Below, one piece after another: positions 50,479 to 62,835 of a DNA stretch of 64,000 nucleotides. The stretch spans positions 290,308 to 354,307 of the forward strand of contig NMRB01000048.1 of NCBI GenBank assembly GCA_002633025.1, given 5' to 3'. The notes under the pieces were generated by a model. The model saw only the letters and a list, made by a program, of their open reading frames with translations, was not told the DNA's origin and searched no databases. The stretch's first letter is position 1, and every line of letters begins with the position of its first letter. This stretch comes from Notospermus geniculatus (lineage: Eukaryota; Nemertea; Pilidiophora; Heteronemertea; Lineidae). The translations under genes were made by a program, and so were the position numbers.

Positions 50479-51653
50479 TGTCGACGATGTGTCGTGGAAC
50501 CCAGCAGGCTTTGTATCTCTTCTCTTCAAAACCTATCTATCAGTTGTCAGTGACTCTCTTCAGACATTCCATGATCAAACATCATGAACCTGTCTGTAGA
50601 CAGACAGTGATGTCAATGTCATGATGTAGTGACTAGTGTAGCATCTATGTGTAGTGTAGTGCATGTGGTGTAGGCCTTGTCAATTATGCAAATGAGTTGT
50701 TGCCATAGAAAACTGAAGAAGTGAGACATCCGAAATGTCGCTCTTGAGAAAAATGCAAAGAAAAAATCAATAGTCACTCCTATTTTGAGTTGAATGCAAA
50801 TTCATGTGATCATATCTTTCAACTTTCGCGATGATATGGCTGTCAAAATGGGATAAAAATAGCAAAATTACCAGGAAAAATACAGAAATTGTGGAATGTT
50901 TACCTGGAGTCGTATTTTACCTCCTCCATGTCCACGCGTTGAAGAGTGAACAAATTAATCCAATAGATGGCAGTTTAACAAGATGGCGGAATCTTCAAAC
51001 TGAAGAATGCACTCCGAATTTCTCGGCCCAAAATCTCAAACACACCTCCAGTATTGTCCAATCGGTCACACTAATCGGTGATTCCATAGTAAATTTACTG
51101 GTAATTAAATGTTGAGGTCACTACGATCGTGGATTGTTGCCATCACTCTCTGCTCTGCCTGCTGACACACACACCATGCACACGGCATGCACGTGATGCA
51201 CTGCACACACATATTATAGGCCTACATGCATGACATGTAGGCCTATCCTATGCCTATGTTTGGTGCATGCCAGCCAGCCAGCCATGCTGAACCACTGCCA
51301 TTGTGGGCAATTGACCTGTGAAGACTCAAAGGACTCCGTACCGTAATTGATAAATTCACCCCCTTCTCAAAATCTCATCTTGGACTTGTTGGTTGTCGTA
51401 AATTGAATCCATTCAATTCTGAATTCATCAGCGAATCACTCTCACGGAGTCACTGTACTGGATGGCAAATCCATCACGTGGCGAATCACACCACTAGGCC
51501 CTTTTCAAAATAGGGGGCCTACCAAAATGATGAAGAATAAAACCATTTGTTTTAGTTGCAGGTTTTCGCATTCACCATTGCCGGCATTGGCATCAGAAAC
51601 TTTGCTGCCCTAAATAAAAAGACCAGCTGCATATTTGAATACAGAAATAAAAA

Positions 51654-54600
51654 ATGGCAACCATCAGCCATCTCGGTGGTTCTGCTCCATACATCCAGAA
51701 TCAGTTGCAGTTCAATCTAGCCGTTCCTCCATCGAGGTCCCATTTGGCTGTGAGATACAAAAAACCAGAAGCAATCGTCCTGGAAAGACTTGGTGGAAAT
51801 TCAGAGAGGAAGAGACCAAATTTTGTTGAGCATGCAGCCCCGTCATTCCAGTTCAGTGCAGTATCAGAAGACAAGTTGTCACTTGCAGTACAACTTGCAC
51901 GCAGAGATCTCAGGAAGAAGAAAATTGAGGATGAACTGCAGGAGATGGAAGAAGCACTGAAGAAATCAGAAAAAGGGAAAAAGAAAACTCCTCGAAGTAA
52001 AGTTTCAAAAGGAAAATCAAAGTCCAAACCAAATGATATCCGCAGCCGCCTCAAGGAAGTTGAGAGAAATCAGCATCCACAATCCAAGGAAGTTCAGACA
52101 GACAACCATCGTAAGGACAAGAAGCCAAGGCAAAAGAAACCAATATTCCTTCCATCTGGTGGTGTTGTGCTTAAATCCAAAGATTTGTTCTTACCTGTAC
52201 CTGGTAAGTGTCTTTGGCCTGGTGTGTCAATGGAAGTTCACATGTTTTATTTATGCGATGACTACAGCGTGAATTGTATAATCTTATCTACATTCCAGAT
52301 CGTTCCGAATCTCCTCCTACCCGGGACACCGATGACTACCCTGTCGCAGCTCCTCTAACACAAGATGAGAGGAATGCCAGAGAAATCAAGCGTTTGCGCC
52401 AAGAACTTGGGAACTACATCAAACAGATCAAGCAGATGGAAGAGAGTGCTAGAACTGGTGGGTATTGGCAAAAATATATTGCAATCATCCATTTATTGGT
52501 ACTTTTTTGGTAGCAGAATTGTTGTCTTATTTTACCAGGGAATAGTATCCTCTTGATGAGTTAAAAACCTGAGCAACATTCAGCAGATGAATGTGTGATA
52601 TAATTGATGCAAATTGATTCATATGATTTCCCTAAATCCCATTTTGACCATTTGGCTTTTTTATAGGTTCCCCAACTACGGAAATCAACAAAGAACCTGA
52701 ATTGCCCGAAGAAAAGGAGAAGAGGAAGGTCCGAAATGATGAGAGAGCATCTCGTTCTGCCCGCATGCTTTATGTTCTACAGCAACAGGTTAGGGAAATC
52801 CAAGAAGAACTGTCAAAACTTGAGCCAGGGAAATCTGGAGGCTTAAAGAAGGTGAGTAGCTTTTGAATATTACTACTGGTGCACAAATAGCATCGAATAT
52901 TGACATGGAAATCAAAGGTCTTCTGGAATGTTCGTACTACTGGAGTATTCGTACCACATGCTCACTGTTTGACAGGAGTTTTAATCTACTGGTACTACAT
53001 GTAAAAATTGCAGTTTTCCATGTCCAAAAAAGACATGTTAGACACCAGTGATGATCTTCCCTCTTTTCAGACACAGACAGTGAATCGTTTAGCTGCTGCT
53101 CACCGTGGTGCCGTGCGGGCCATACAGACATTCATCAATCACCTCCCAGAGAGTGATATACGACAGGGGTTACCTCGCATCTACCATGAACTGACTCTGC
53201 TCATTCGACAGCTGTCTGAATGCTGTGCCCAGCTTGAGATTGGGGGTGAAACGGGTGTGCCAGACATTGTTAATATAGTTGGAAATGTAAGTGGGATGCT
53301 TTATCACATTAATTGTTTACCGGTACTATATCGGAGTTAGACCATCAGTCTAAGAGTTCCTTCTTTCTTCTCATTCATCTGAGTAAATAAAAAATGCTTG
53401 GATTCTCAGAGGAAATCTACTCTGTCAAAGAGTCGCAGGATTTCTTAAGGTAGGGTGGTACCCTTGAAATTCCATGTTTTCCCATTACTTTGCAAATTAA
53501 GATAGGGTGGTCACCAATTTAATAAGGAAGGGGGGGGGGTGTAATAGAAAACCATTACAAAATTGGACTGTAAGGGAGGTGGCTACTTCTAAGGTAGGGT
53601 GGTAAAATGCCAAGGTAGGGTGGGCCACCCTTACAAAAAGCCATGCGGAGAACGTGGCCCTCTACGATACCCAGGAACTCGGAGGTGACAAGTAGTAGAT
53701 GTTCCCACTGCACCACTCTGACAGCCCTGTGCTGTGTTATAGTGAATGTGAAAATAGTTCAGGAGTTGTTTTTCATTGGGCCTACTCTTTTTTGCCTAGG
53801 AGTATTATGACGATTGGCAGAGACAGCCGAGACATAGCCCAAGATCGAGGAAGACACGTGACGAACTTGACCTTGTGTCTAATTTAGATGGAAGGAAGAG
53901 AAGGAAAGCTTTTAGCAGGGACCGTGGTAAACATATCGAAGCATTTACAATTAGTACATGTATCCCTGATAACGAGTCATGATTTATGGTTAGACGAGTT
54001 TAAACAAGGCATACATCTATATCTCCTGTTAGTGTTGTTAGATAAGACATTTTTCGGTTTTAGGCACTTCTTACTGAAAACTTCATAATAGGGCCTAAAA
54101 TCAATTTGAAATATCAGAGATTGTCTGATGGAAAATTTCTCTGTGTTAGCAGGGAGACAGCAGTCTAGTAGGTCTACAGATGCAGGCAGGCGGTCCAGAG
54201 AAAGAACAGTGGAGAGGCTTTGTGAAGAGTTGCGTAGTCAAGGTAAGCACAGGACATCTTTAGATTCCACATTGTGTCTAGCTTGTGTAACATAATCTGC
54301 TGCATCGATGATGTCTCTCTTTCTGGCACAACTTTTTCTTGTGTGCATTATGATAGAGAGAGAGGAGGGCATCGGGTGATAGTTCATATTGATGCAGTGC
54401 TTATTACAGTGGCAGCGTCTCAGAAATTCTACTGATTCATTACAGACAAGAAGGAAACGCCGAATAGGGAATCGACACTAAAAGCCGGGATAGATGCACT
54501 CCTCCGAGCTTCTGATAGCCCGACAAAACCTCACAGGAAGAAAGATGTGGTGGCGAAGAAAAAGGTTCCACCGCTTCCTCTTCATCCGCCGGTGCATAAA

Positions 54601-57600
54601 AGTGTCTTAATACCTTCTAAAATACAGGTACGTTCTGATCAGGTGAATCTAGACTTACAAATTCTAACACCCTACAAGAAAGGAAGTATGAGAGAGGGCA
54701 ACTATCTTTGGCAGTGTGCAGGCGCGGATCCAGAGGGGGCCGCGGCCCCCCCCTATTTTTGGAAGACCAACAAAAAATGGGTCAATAACTCCGAAAAAAT
54801 GAGCAAATAGATGAGGAAATCATGCCTCCCAGATGCTTGGAAATCGTATCTAAGCGCATCTAGAATTCAAAATCCTTTGGCGCTCGCTTTGCGACTCTGT
54901 CGGCCTGCGGCTGACGATGTCCGGCCCCCCCCCTATTCCGAAATCCTGGATCCGCCCCTGGTGTGGGGCAACTGGTTTCCTCCTGCTTTACATTAAGTTG
55001 GCTCAATGTTTCAATAGAGTTGATAATGGCATACTTTACTTGGCACTCGGCTTTCGCTTCATAATTTAAAGAGGTCAAAGCTCCCATAGCTCCAGCTTGC
55101 TGATACATGCCATGAAGCAGATGTGATCTCCATCCCATTATTGACTTATGTTTTGATTCCATTCATGCAGAAAGAGAGGGCAAGAGGCCTGCAGATCACC
55201 ACAGGAGAACCACACTACACAGAACCTACTTTTGCCTCACAGCTCAGGAACGTCGACCCTGAGGAAAGAGGCCGAGAATCACCAAAGAGATCTCCTTCAC
55301 CAGTGTGTCCAAGGTCACCCCACTCACCCAGGTTAGCAAAGTCAATGCAATGAGAATCCAACACTCTGTTACCCTTATTTTCACAAACTATCCCTGTGAC
55401 TTGTTACCTGTAATTAATTATCTGTATTATTGTTCCAGAAAGGGGCATACTCCAAGGTCGTCTGCATCTGCCAGGAGGCCCACACCCAGAGCTGATCTAC
55501 TTGGAAGGTTGGTACCTTCATCTTCATAATCTTTCTTAATGTCTGATTACTGAACTGACATAGAGAAGCACCACGTAAAACCACTGGCATGACTGGGGTG
55601 GCGCAGTGATTAGAGCATCAGGCTGGAAGGCTGCTGGTTTGATTCCTGGTTGAATCATCACTCTGTACTCTTAGCTGATCTGAAAGGATCAAGCAAAGCA
55701 CTGAATGAGTTGCTCCCTGAATTCCCCAGGAAGGACAGGATATCAATGTGAAGGGCCTTCGACACAGTGCTGCAGTAAAAGGCCAGTATATAAAGACCAC
55801 TCATTATCAATTCCTTTATGTACAAGTTATTTCTTTCAGGTTGAGTGTTGGTGTTCCCAATGAATGGGTTCAAGATGCTGAAAGAACCATTCGGTCCAAA
55901 CTCAAACCTCTGCTGGACAGAGCTGATGTGAGTAACATAATATTGATTGATGGATGAGTGTCCTTATTTTACCCTCCAATAGCAAAAACTCCACTGCACC
56001 CTCTTTTGGAGACTCCAACCTATCTTTCAATGTGTTTTCAGGAGATCTCTGCTGCTGTGTCTGACCTTGAAAAAGCCAAGTTATCACTGCGACAGAAGTT
56101 ATCGGAAAAGACGACTGAGAAAGTGGAGATGAATGCCGATGTTCTGGCCGATATGATCCTCAATGATCTCATGCACGATACGGCCGTCACGTTGAGTAAA
56201 CTGGAATCTGAGCATGATGCTGAAGTCAAGGCTATGGCGATGCAGGATGGGGTACCACTGGAGGTTATGTGGCAGAAACTTGGTGATATGGAGGTAAGTA
56301 CCTCTGTGTACATGTACATGTTCATAAATGTCCAGTCGCAGTATCAATTGTTCAGCCTTGTAACTGACAAAGACCACAAATCGACAGGCAGCTCAATCAT
56401 GTGTCTGATTTGCAGCTGTCTCACTTCAATTCAGCCCATGCCAAATGCTAATACTGTGATTGTTTTATTAGCAGAATGGACAGCCGCCTTGAACTAATCA
56501 ACCATACTCTATTCTTTCCAGAAAGAACAGAATGAAATTAGAAGGAAATGGAATTCTGTGACATATGCTGACACTGGTGCTGGCAGCTTCAAGCCACAGA
56601 TGGGTAAGAGGACGGGGGCTGTTCATATTTTATTTGGACTGGGAGATGCTTGCCTCTAACCCTTTTCGATCGCCTAGTTGTAAAATTCATGCAGGTGTAT
56701 CTATTTGAGACTTCAGTTAGGCAGAATGTAACCAAGGGAACTAAATGAACTTGTGGTTTGTTGTTTTCAGATGTTGGCTGCAGTGATGCCCCAGGGACAC
56801 CACCTCCCATCCACCTGTGTAGGGGAGACGATGATGAGGCTAGTGAGAGAGAATATATGCCACCACCAACACAGCAGCAACCTCTGTGAGTTTTCTGTTA
56901 TTCTGCCTGAAGTAGTGAATCAGTGAGGAGAAGTGACAGGCACTTACGATGTTTAAGCCATCTCGGGTAAATAACTCTGTATCTTTTCTGCTTCCAGGGG
57001 AATTTCAAATGGTCCAATAGTTTTCACAAAAGATCGGAAGCAAAGACATGTGAAGGATGAGAACCTGAGGTTTTCGCAGCCTTTGAATAGCCTCGATGAT
57101 GAGAGAAGACCAAGAAGGCAACCTCTTGAAACACCAGAAATTCCTCTCTTCATTCACCCAGAAGATTTAGACAGAATCCACGAAGGTCGCAGGAAATTTG
57201 AGAGCTATTTGAGAAGAACTGGTCAAGATGCTGTTGGAACGTTTAATCCAGCAGGCCTGATTGAAAGGTGTGATAGTGTAGAGGAGCTCCTCCACATAGT
57301 TTTCTGGTGTGATTTGGCTCTCTATGGGTAACTCTCCCGTAGAAGACTATTAGCAGTCATTGGCCAACTCGCTCAAGAAATCTCTCGCATTGGGCAGCGC
57401 CTTTCATCTCTTGTGTTGCATCTTCACTTCCAAAACATTCTATTCTTTCTTTTTGAGTCATCATAGTGTGTAGGGAGTTCACATTGAAAATGTCAGTTTT
57501 TTGGATATTTTCCAAAAAAACAATTCTGGACTTTTCAAAACATTCTACTCCAAGATTGTTCATTTCTCCCAAATTTGTTGCACAACACTTGATCCAGTTT

Positions 57601-57920
57601 GCATTACAAACAAGTGACTTGACACTTTGATCCAGTACATTTCATAATCAATTGCCCTGCGTTTCAGAATTGCTGACAGCATCATAGATGATTGTTTCGA
57701 AGACATTGCCGATGAAATCATGGAGACCAATTCAGGGGTCGTGAGGCACGAGTACAAGACAGAACTCGCACCGACACTGGTGAAGACAGACTTGGATGAG
57801 AGTGGAGGAACTGTGCTCACTCAAGATGATGATGATGATGATGCGGAGGAGGTATCGGATGAAGAATATGAGACTGAAGACGATGAAGATGAGGAGGAGG
57901 AAGATGAGGATGGAGATTAG
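51654..57920 (+). CDS. MNR: moonraker / KIAA0753 (OFIP), centriolar satellite protein
   Basis: Pericentriolar satellite protein that works with OFD1 and FOR20 in centriole duplication and ciliogenesis. Fifteen exons: 51654-52203, 52299-52457, 52667-52851, 53071-53286, 53800-53926, 54153-54242, 54446-54627, 55171-55331, 55439-55507, 55840-55927, 56042-56293, 56522-56603, 56771-56885, 56998-57267, 57668-57920. They sum to 2799 nt, 932 aa (human 967). Signatures: [12 protein letters not shown] and [11 protein letters not shown] at the N-terminus, [63 protein letters not shown] and [20 protein letters not shown]. The C-terminus ends in an unusual acidic run of Asp/Glu (about the last 35 residues). 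All junctions are GT-AG and in phase. Exons 8-15 lie in a tandemly duplicated segment. Confidence 0.94.
54719..54960. mobile_element. non-autonomous DNA element, CAGGCGCGGATCCAG ends
   Basis: Ends CAGGCGCGGATCCAG and CTGGATCCGCCCCTG are inverted, flanked by GTGTG on both sides (5 bp). C-rich GGCCCCCCCCCTATT motifs repeat near each end. The centre, with CAGATGCTTGGAAATCG and GCGCATCTAGAATTC, resembles the centre of 39360-39661. In MNR intron 7. Confidence 0.85.
55591..55815 (+). mobile_element. tRNA-derived SINE in MNR intron 9
   Basis: Begins with GGGGTGGCGCAGTGATTAGAGC (A-box-like) and GGTTTGATTCC (B-box-like) and carries a body of about 160 bp. Present at the matching place in the duplicated segment (58600-58830), so it predates the duplication. 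Confidence 0.7.
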
Positions 57921-58599
57921 GCTAGGAATTAACGAATAGGCTAGGTATCATGACAGTAGAACCTCTCCATTGTGGAAAATGTTTGGACTTAAAGGACCAC
58001 AGTATTGCTTCCCAATCCTGCGTTACACCTACCCGCATTAAGGGGGAGACCTCTATTAAAGACTTGGGCCCGTATTCAATAAGGGTGATCATCGCACGTT
58101 TAAGGGTGTTTTGGCCTAATCAGCGTACAAATTCTGCATTACACAGGTTAAAGGATATGTTTTGATTCCATTCATGCAGAAAGAGAGGGCAAGAGGCCTG
58201 CAGATCACCACAGGAGAACCACACTACACAGAACCTACTTTTGCCTCGCAGCTCAGGAACGTTGATCCTGAGGAAAGAGGCCGAGAATCACCGAAGAGGT
58301 CTTCTTCACCGGTGTGTCCAAGATCACCCCACTCACCCAGGTTAGCAAAGTCAATGCAATGAGAATCCTACACTCTGTTACCCTTATTTTCACAAACTAT
58401 TCCTGTGACTTGTTACCTGTAATTGATTATCTGTATTATTGTTCCAGAAAGGGGCATACTCCAAGGTCTCCTGCATCTGCCAGGAGGCGCACACCCAGAG
58501 CTGATCTGCTTGGAAGGTTGGTACCTTCATCTTCATAATCTTTCTTAATATCTGACTACTGAACTGACATAGAGAAGCACCACGTAAAACCACTGGCAT

Positions 58600-58830
58600 G
58601 ACTGGGGTGGCGCAGTGATTAGTGATTAGAGCATCAGGCTGGAAGGCTGCTGGTTGGATTCCTGGTTGAATCATCACTCTGTACTCTTAGCTGATCTGAA
58701 AGGATCAAGCAAAGCACTGAATGAGCTGCTCCCTGAATTCCCCAGGAAGGACAGGATATCAATGTGAAGGGCCTTCGACACAGTGCTGCAGTAAAAGGCC
58801 AGTATATAAAGACCACTCATTATCAATTCC
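58600..58830 (+). mobile_element. duplicated copy of the MNR intron 9 SINE
   Basis: Same SINE as 55591-55815, carried by the segmental duplication. It differs by an internal repeat of AGTGATT in the A-box region (AGTGATTAGTGATTAGAGC), which would weaken pol III use. Confidence 0.7.
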
Positions 58831-60311
58831 TTTATGTACAAGTTATTTCTTTCAGGTTGAGTGTTGGTGTTCCCAATGAATGGGTTCAAGATGCTGAGAG
58901 AACAATTCGGTCCAAACTCAAACCTCTGCTGGACAGAGCTGATGTGAGTAACATAATATTGATTGATGGATGAGTGTCCTTATTTTACCCTCCAATAGCA
59001 AAAACTCCAATGCACCCTCTTTTGGAGACTCCAACCTATCTTTCAATGTGTTTCCAGGAGATCTCTGCTGCTGTGTCTGACCTTGAAAAAGCCAAGTTAT
59101 CACTGCGACAGAAGTTATCGGAAAAGACGACTGAGAAAGTGGAGATGAATGCCGATGTTCTGGCCGATATGATCCTTAATGATCTCATGCACGATACGGC
59201 CGTCACGTTGAGTAAACTGGAATCTGAACATGATGCTGAAGTCAAGGCTATGGCGATGCAGGATGGGGTACCACTGGAGGTTATGTGGCAGAAACTTGGT
59301 GATATGGAGGTTTGTTCCACTGCGTACACATGTTCATAATGTCCAGTCGCATTCTCAATTGTTCAGCCTTGTAACTGACAAAGACCACAAATCGACAGAC
59401 AGCTCAATCATGTGTCTGATTTATTTGCAGCTGTCTCACTTCAATTCAGCCCATGCCAAACGCTAATACCCTGATTGTTGTATCAGCAGGATGGACAGCC
59501 GCCTTGAACTAATCAACCATACTCGATTCTTTCCAGAAAGAACAGAATGAAATTAGAAGGAAATGGAATTCTGTGACATATGCTGACACTGGTGCTGGCA
59601 GCTTCAAGCCACAGATGAAACCCTTTTCGATCGCCTAGTTGTAAAATTCATGCAGGTGTATCTATTTGAGACTTCAGTTAGGCAGAATGTAACCAAGGGA
59701 ACTAAATGAATTTGTGGTTTGTGGTTTTCAGATGTTGGCTGCAGTGATGCCCCAGGGACACCACCTCCCATCCACCTGTGTAGGGGAGACGATGATGAGG
59801 CTAGTGAGAGAGAATATATGCCACCACCAACACAGCAGCAACCTCTGTGAGTTTTCAGTTATCCTGTCTGAAGTAGTGAATCACTGAGGAGAAGTGACTG
59901 GCACTTACGATGTTTAAGCCATCTCGGGTAAATAACTCTGTATCTTTTCTGCTTCCAGGGGAATTTCAAATGGTCCAATAGTTTTCACAAAAGATCGGAA
60001 GCAAAGACATGTGAAGGATGAGAACCTGAGGTTTTCGCAGCCTTTGAATAGCCTCAATGATGAGAGAAGACCAAGAAGGCAACCTCCTGAAACACCAGAA
60101 ATTCCTCTCTTCATTCACCCAGAAGATTTAGACAGAATCCACGAAGGTCGCAGGAAATTTGAGAGCTATTTGAGAAGAACTGGTCAAGATGCTGTTGGAA
60201 CATTTAATCCAGCAGGCCTGATTGAAAGGTGTGGTAGTGTAGAGGAGCTCCTCCACATAGTTTTCTGGTGTGATTTGGCTCTATATGGGTAACTCAGTCG
60301 CAGAAGATTAT

Positions 60312-60430
60312 GGGTCGTATTTTAGAACGTTCCTTAACGTTAAGGTGGACCTTAAGTCTATTGTAAAACCGTTGAGAACAATAGATTTAAGGTGGACCTT
60401 AATGTTAAGGAACATTCTAAAATACGGCCC
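60312..60430. mobile_element. short hairpin MITE in the second MNR copy only
   Basis: Ends GGGTCGTATTTTAGAACGTT and AACATTCTAAAATACGGCCC are inverted, with inner AAGGTGGACCTTAA arms around a short loop. Absent from the matching place in the first copy (about 57340), so it inserted after the copies separated, or is polymorphic. Confidence 0.85.
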
Positions 60431-61856
60431 TAGGAGTACATGTAGTTATCGGCCAACTCACTCAAGAAATTCTCACGTTGGGCAGGGCCTCTCATCTCTT
60501 GTGTCGCATCTTCACTTCCAAAACATTCTACTCCAAGATTGTTCATTTCTCCCAACTTAGTTGCACAACACTTGACCCAGTTTGCATTACAAACAAGTGA
60601 CTTGACACTTTGATCCAGTACATTTCATAATCAATTGCCCTGCGTTTCAGAATTGCTGACAGCATCATAGATGATTGTTTCGAAGACATTGCCGATGAAA
60701 TCATGGAGACGAATTCAGGGGTCGTGAGGCACGAATACAAGACAGAACTTGCACCGACGCTGGTGAAGACAGACTTGGATGAGAGTGGAGGAACTGTGCT
60801 CACTCAAGATGATGATGATGGTGATGATGATGCGGAGGAGGTATCGGATGAGGAATATGAGACTGAAGACGATGAAGATGAGGAGGAGGAAGATGAGGAT
60901 GGAGATTAGGCTAGGAATTAACGAATAGGCTAGGTATCATGACAGTAGAACCTCTCCATTGTGGAAAATGTTTGGACTTAAAGGACCACAGTATTGTTTC
61001 CCAATCCTGCGTTACACCTACCCGCGTTAAGGGGGAGACCTCTATTAACGACTTGGTAAACTACCGCATGCAACTAGTCTCGCGCAGCCAGCCGTTTCGT
61101 TCCGCAGTACTGCTACACAAACTTGTTCGATCCCCAGCGGCTGGGTGACCGAGACTGTAATCATACATTCTCCAACACTGGGGCGAAAGGCTTAACTACA
61201 GTATTGGAGCATGGTGCCGGCGGCGCCGGCTGTCGACAGAAAGATGCAATACAGTGGTCCTTTAATACCGATACTGTCCTTAATTGAAAGGTGTCCTGAT
61301 TTCAGTGGTCAAAATGAACAGAAATGACCAATTGGACTGACTGAATTTAGGTGTCCGTAATAGGGATATCACCTCCTGGCAGAGGTGTCTGCTAAGGGAG
61401 GTTCCATTAACTTGGAGAAAATGTAGATTTCACCAGGTGTGTGCTTTTCAATGACGATCTTTGTAGCAGGTGTTGTTGGGAACATGCAGTGAAATGGTTA
61501 AGGTAATGCTGTGAAAAACTTCAATGCTCATATGATAACATTATAATATCAAATAATTACTGGTACTTAGTATGAAATAAGGTTGCCTTTTGCATGATTT
61601 GTAGAACAGTTTTAGCTCTGCATGTACATGTATCTTTTCTTGTACATATAAAATATAATTGCCCGGTCCATTTGAATGAATGAGTCTACATGCTGCACAA
61701 TAATTCCTACACGTAAGGTGGTGTAAACTCTGGCAGAACCATACGTGAAGCCAGCACTATTCTCTGTGGATGTAAATATGCAAATATCATGGTTGCAGGT
61801 CAACCGAATACTCCTAGGTCTGTTTTATGAATTATCGACAATAATTAAGTTCATGT

Positions 61857-61862
61857 AATAAA
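61857..61862 (+). terminator. candidate MNR polyadenylation signal
   Basis: AATAAA about 950 bases after the last MNR-like exon, followed by TG-rich sequence (CTGATGTTCTCAGATGTAGTG). No AATAAA is evident nearer to the first copy's stop at 57920. Confidence 0.45.
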
Positions 61863-62284
61863 CTGATGTTCTCAGATGTAGTGTATAAGTATGTAGCTGT
61901 CATTTGTCTCTGATCTTCCTCCAGCTTTTCTGTTTCCTTCATTTTGTCAAATACATTCCTTTCTTCTACTCTGCAGCATCATAATTCAGTGGTTTTGATT
62001 AATCAGTAACATGTAGATCTTTATGGCCATATTTTCCTGAATAGTGATCTTTTACATAGAGAAATTATTGTATCAATGAAACTAAAATCATTAATATTTC
62101 TATAATAAAAGGGATATATGTATCACCAGAGAAATTTGTCTTTCTAAACTCTATTTCCATTTTCATGTGATGTATATGTACTCGCTATAATTACTGTATT
62201 TGTCCTCACGAATATCACAATCCTGGCTGTGAATGCTTGGATCAGAAATGCATAAAAAGACAATGCACATACTTTATAACATAC

Positions 62285-62290
62285 TTTATT
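62285..62290 (-). terminator. candidate polyadenylation signal of an off-window minus-strand gene
   Basis: TTTATT on the plus strand. The sequence downstream on the plus strand is AT-rich like a long 3' UTR. Inference only. Confidence 0.35.
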
Positions 62291-62698
62291 TGAACCATGC
62301 ATGAAAAGGACAATAAACTACCAATGCAGGATAAAGGACAACTGAAGCGTTTGGCAGAAATTTACAGTGGATGTGAAAGCTACCACTCTAGACTTCTAGC
62401 ATACATGTAATCCTAATGTACATGTATTACAAGCAGAAATATACATGAACGTTGCCTTCTACATATACTCAACGTGATTATCAATCTGATCATACATGTA
62501 CACATTCAGATTGGTGCAGGAGCACACATGGTACAAAAATAAAATAATTACACCAATTGGTGTTTCCAGTAAAACTTATAAAAATAGGAAATATTGCATA
62601 ACAGTTTGGAAATCCAGAGGCACAGGTACACAAAATACCAGTATTACGGTTAACACCTCTTGGTATTTCTACATGCACATTAATAACTTACTTCATTA

Positions 62699-62835
62699 GG
62701 CTTCCCTTACATACATGTAGAAGTATACGGTATACGAAAACGCTGGTTAACAAAGGCTTCCTGAGGATTCACGACCATGAAGCCATTGTTAACCGGCGTT
62801 TTCGTATACCGTATACTTCTATGTAAAGGAAGCCT
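62699..62835. repeat. hairpin element with near-perfect arms
   Basis: AGAAGTATACGGTATACGAA on the left pairs with its complement near 62795-62820; both arms continue into AAACGCTGGTTAACAA/TTGTTAACCGGCGTTT and outward to AGGCTTCCCTTACAT/ATGTAAAGGAAGCCT. Total about 137 bp; a MITE or foldback. Confidence 0.8.

Larger units (their letters stand above)
58180..60909 (+). pseudogene. partial second copy of MNR exons 8-15, splice donor lost
   Basis: Exon equivalents: 58180-58340, 58448-58516, 58856-58943, 59058-59309, 59537-(59617), 59732-59846, 59959-60228, 60651-60909. Each has the same length and phase as its partner except the last, which is 6 nt longer. The exon 12 equivalent has lost its GT donor: the deletion joins ATG directly to AAACCC. 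Translation would run on for five codons after that ATG (KPFSI A) and stop at TAG 59636-59638. The donor after 59309 is GTTTGT instead of GTAAGT. There is no N-terminal half or promoter of its own, so use is only possible as alternative 3' exons of MNR. All other exons remain open. Confidence 0.85.
55147..61056 (+). repeat. 2.9-kb tandem segmental duplication of the 3' half of MNR
   Basis: 55147-58068 and 58156-61056 align along their whole length, introns and the internal SINE included, separated by about 87 bp of unrelated sequence. Exons differ mainly at third positions; a few changes alter residues (for example SLDDERR/SLNDERR). Copy 2 has a deletion of about 55 bp around 59617, a 121-bp MITE at 60312-60430 and six extra bases in the GAT run. 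Either a real recent duplication or two haplotypes assembled in tandem. Confidence 0.9.

Noticed and set aside
50831-51115. 94-codon plus-strand frame upstream of MNR
   Set aside because: No conserved motif; not joined to MNR exon 1 by any in-phase splice pair I could find.
51701-52054. 117-codon minus-strand serine-rich frame
   Set aside because: Antisense shadow of the lysine-rich part of MNR exon 1.
56038-56325. 95-codon minus-strand frame, repeated at 59036-59329
   Set aside because: Antisense shadow of MNR exon 11 in both duplicate units.
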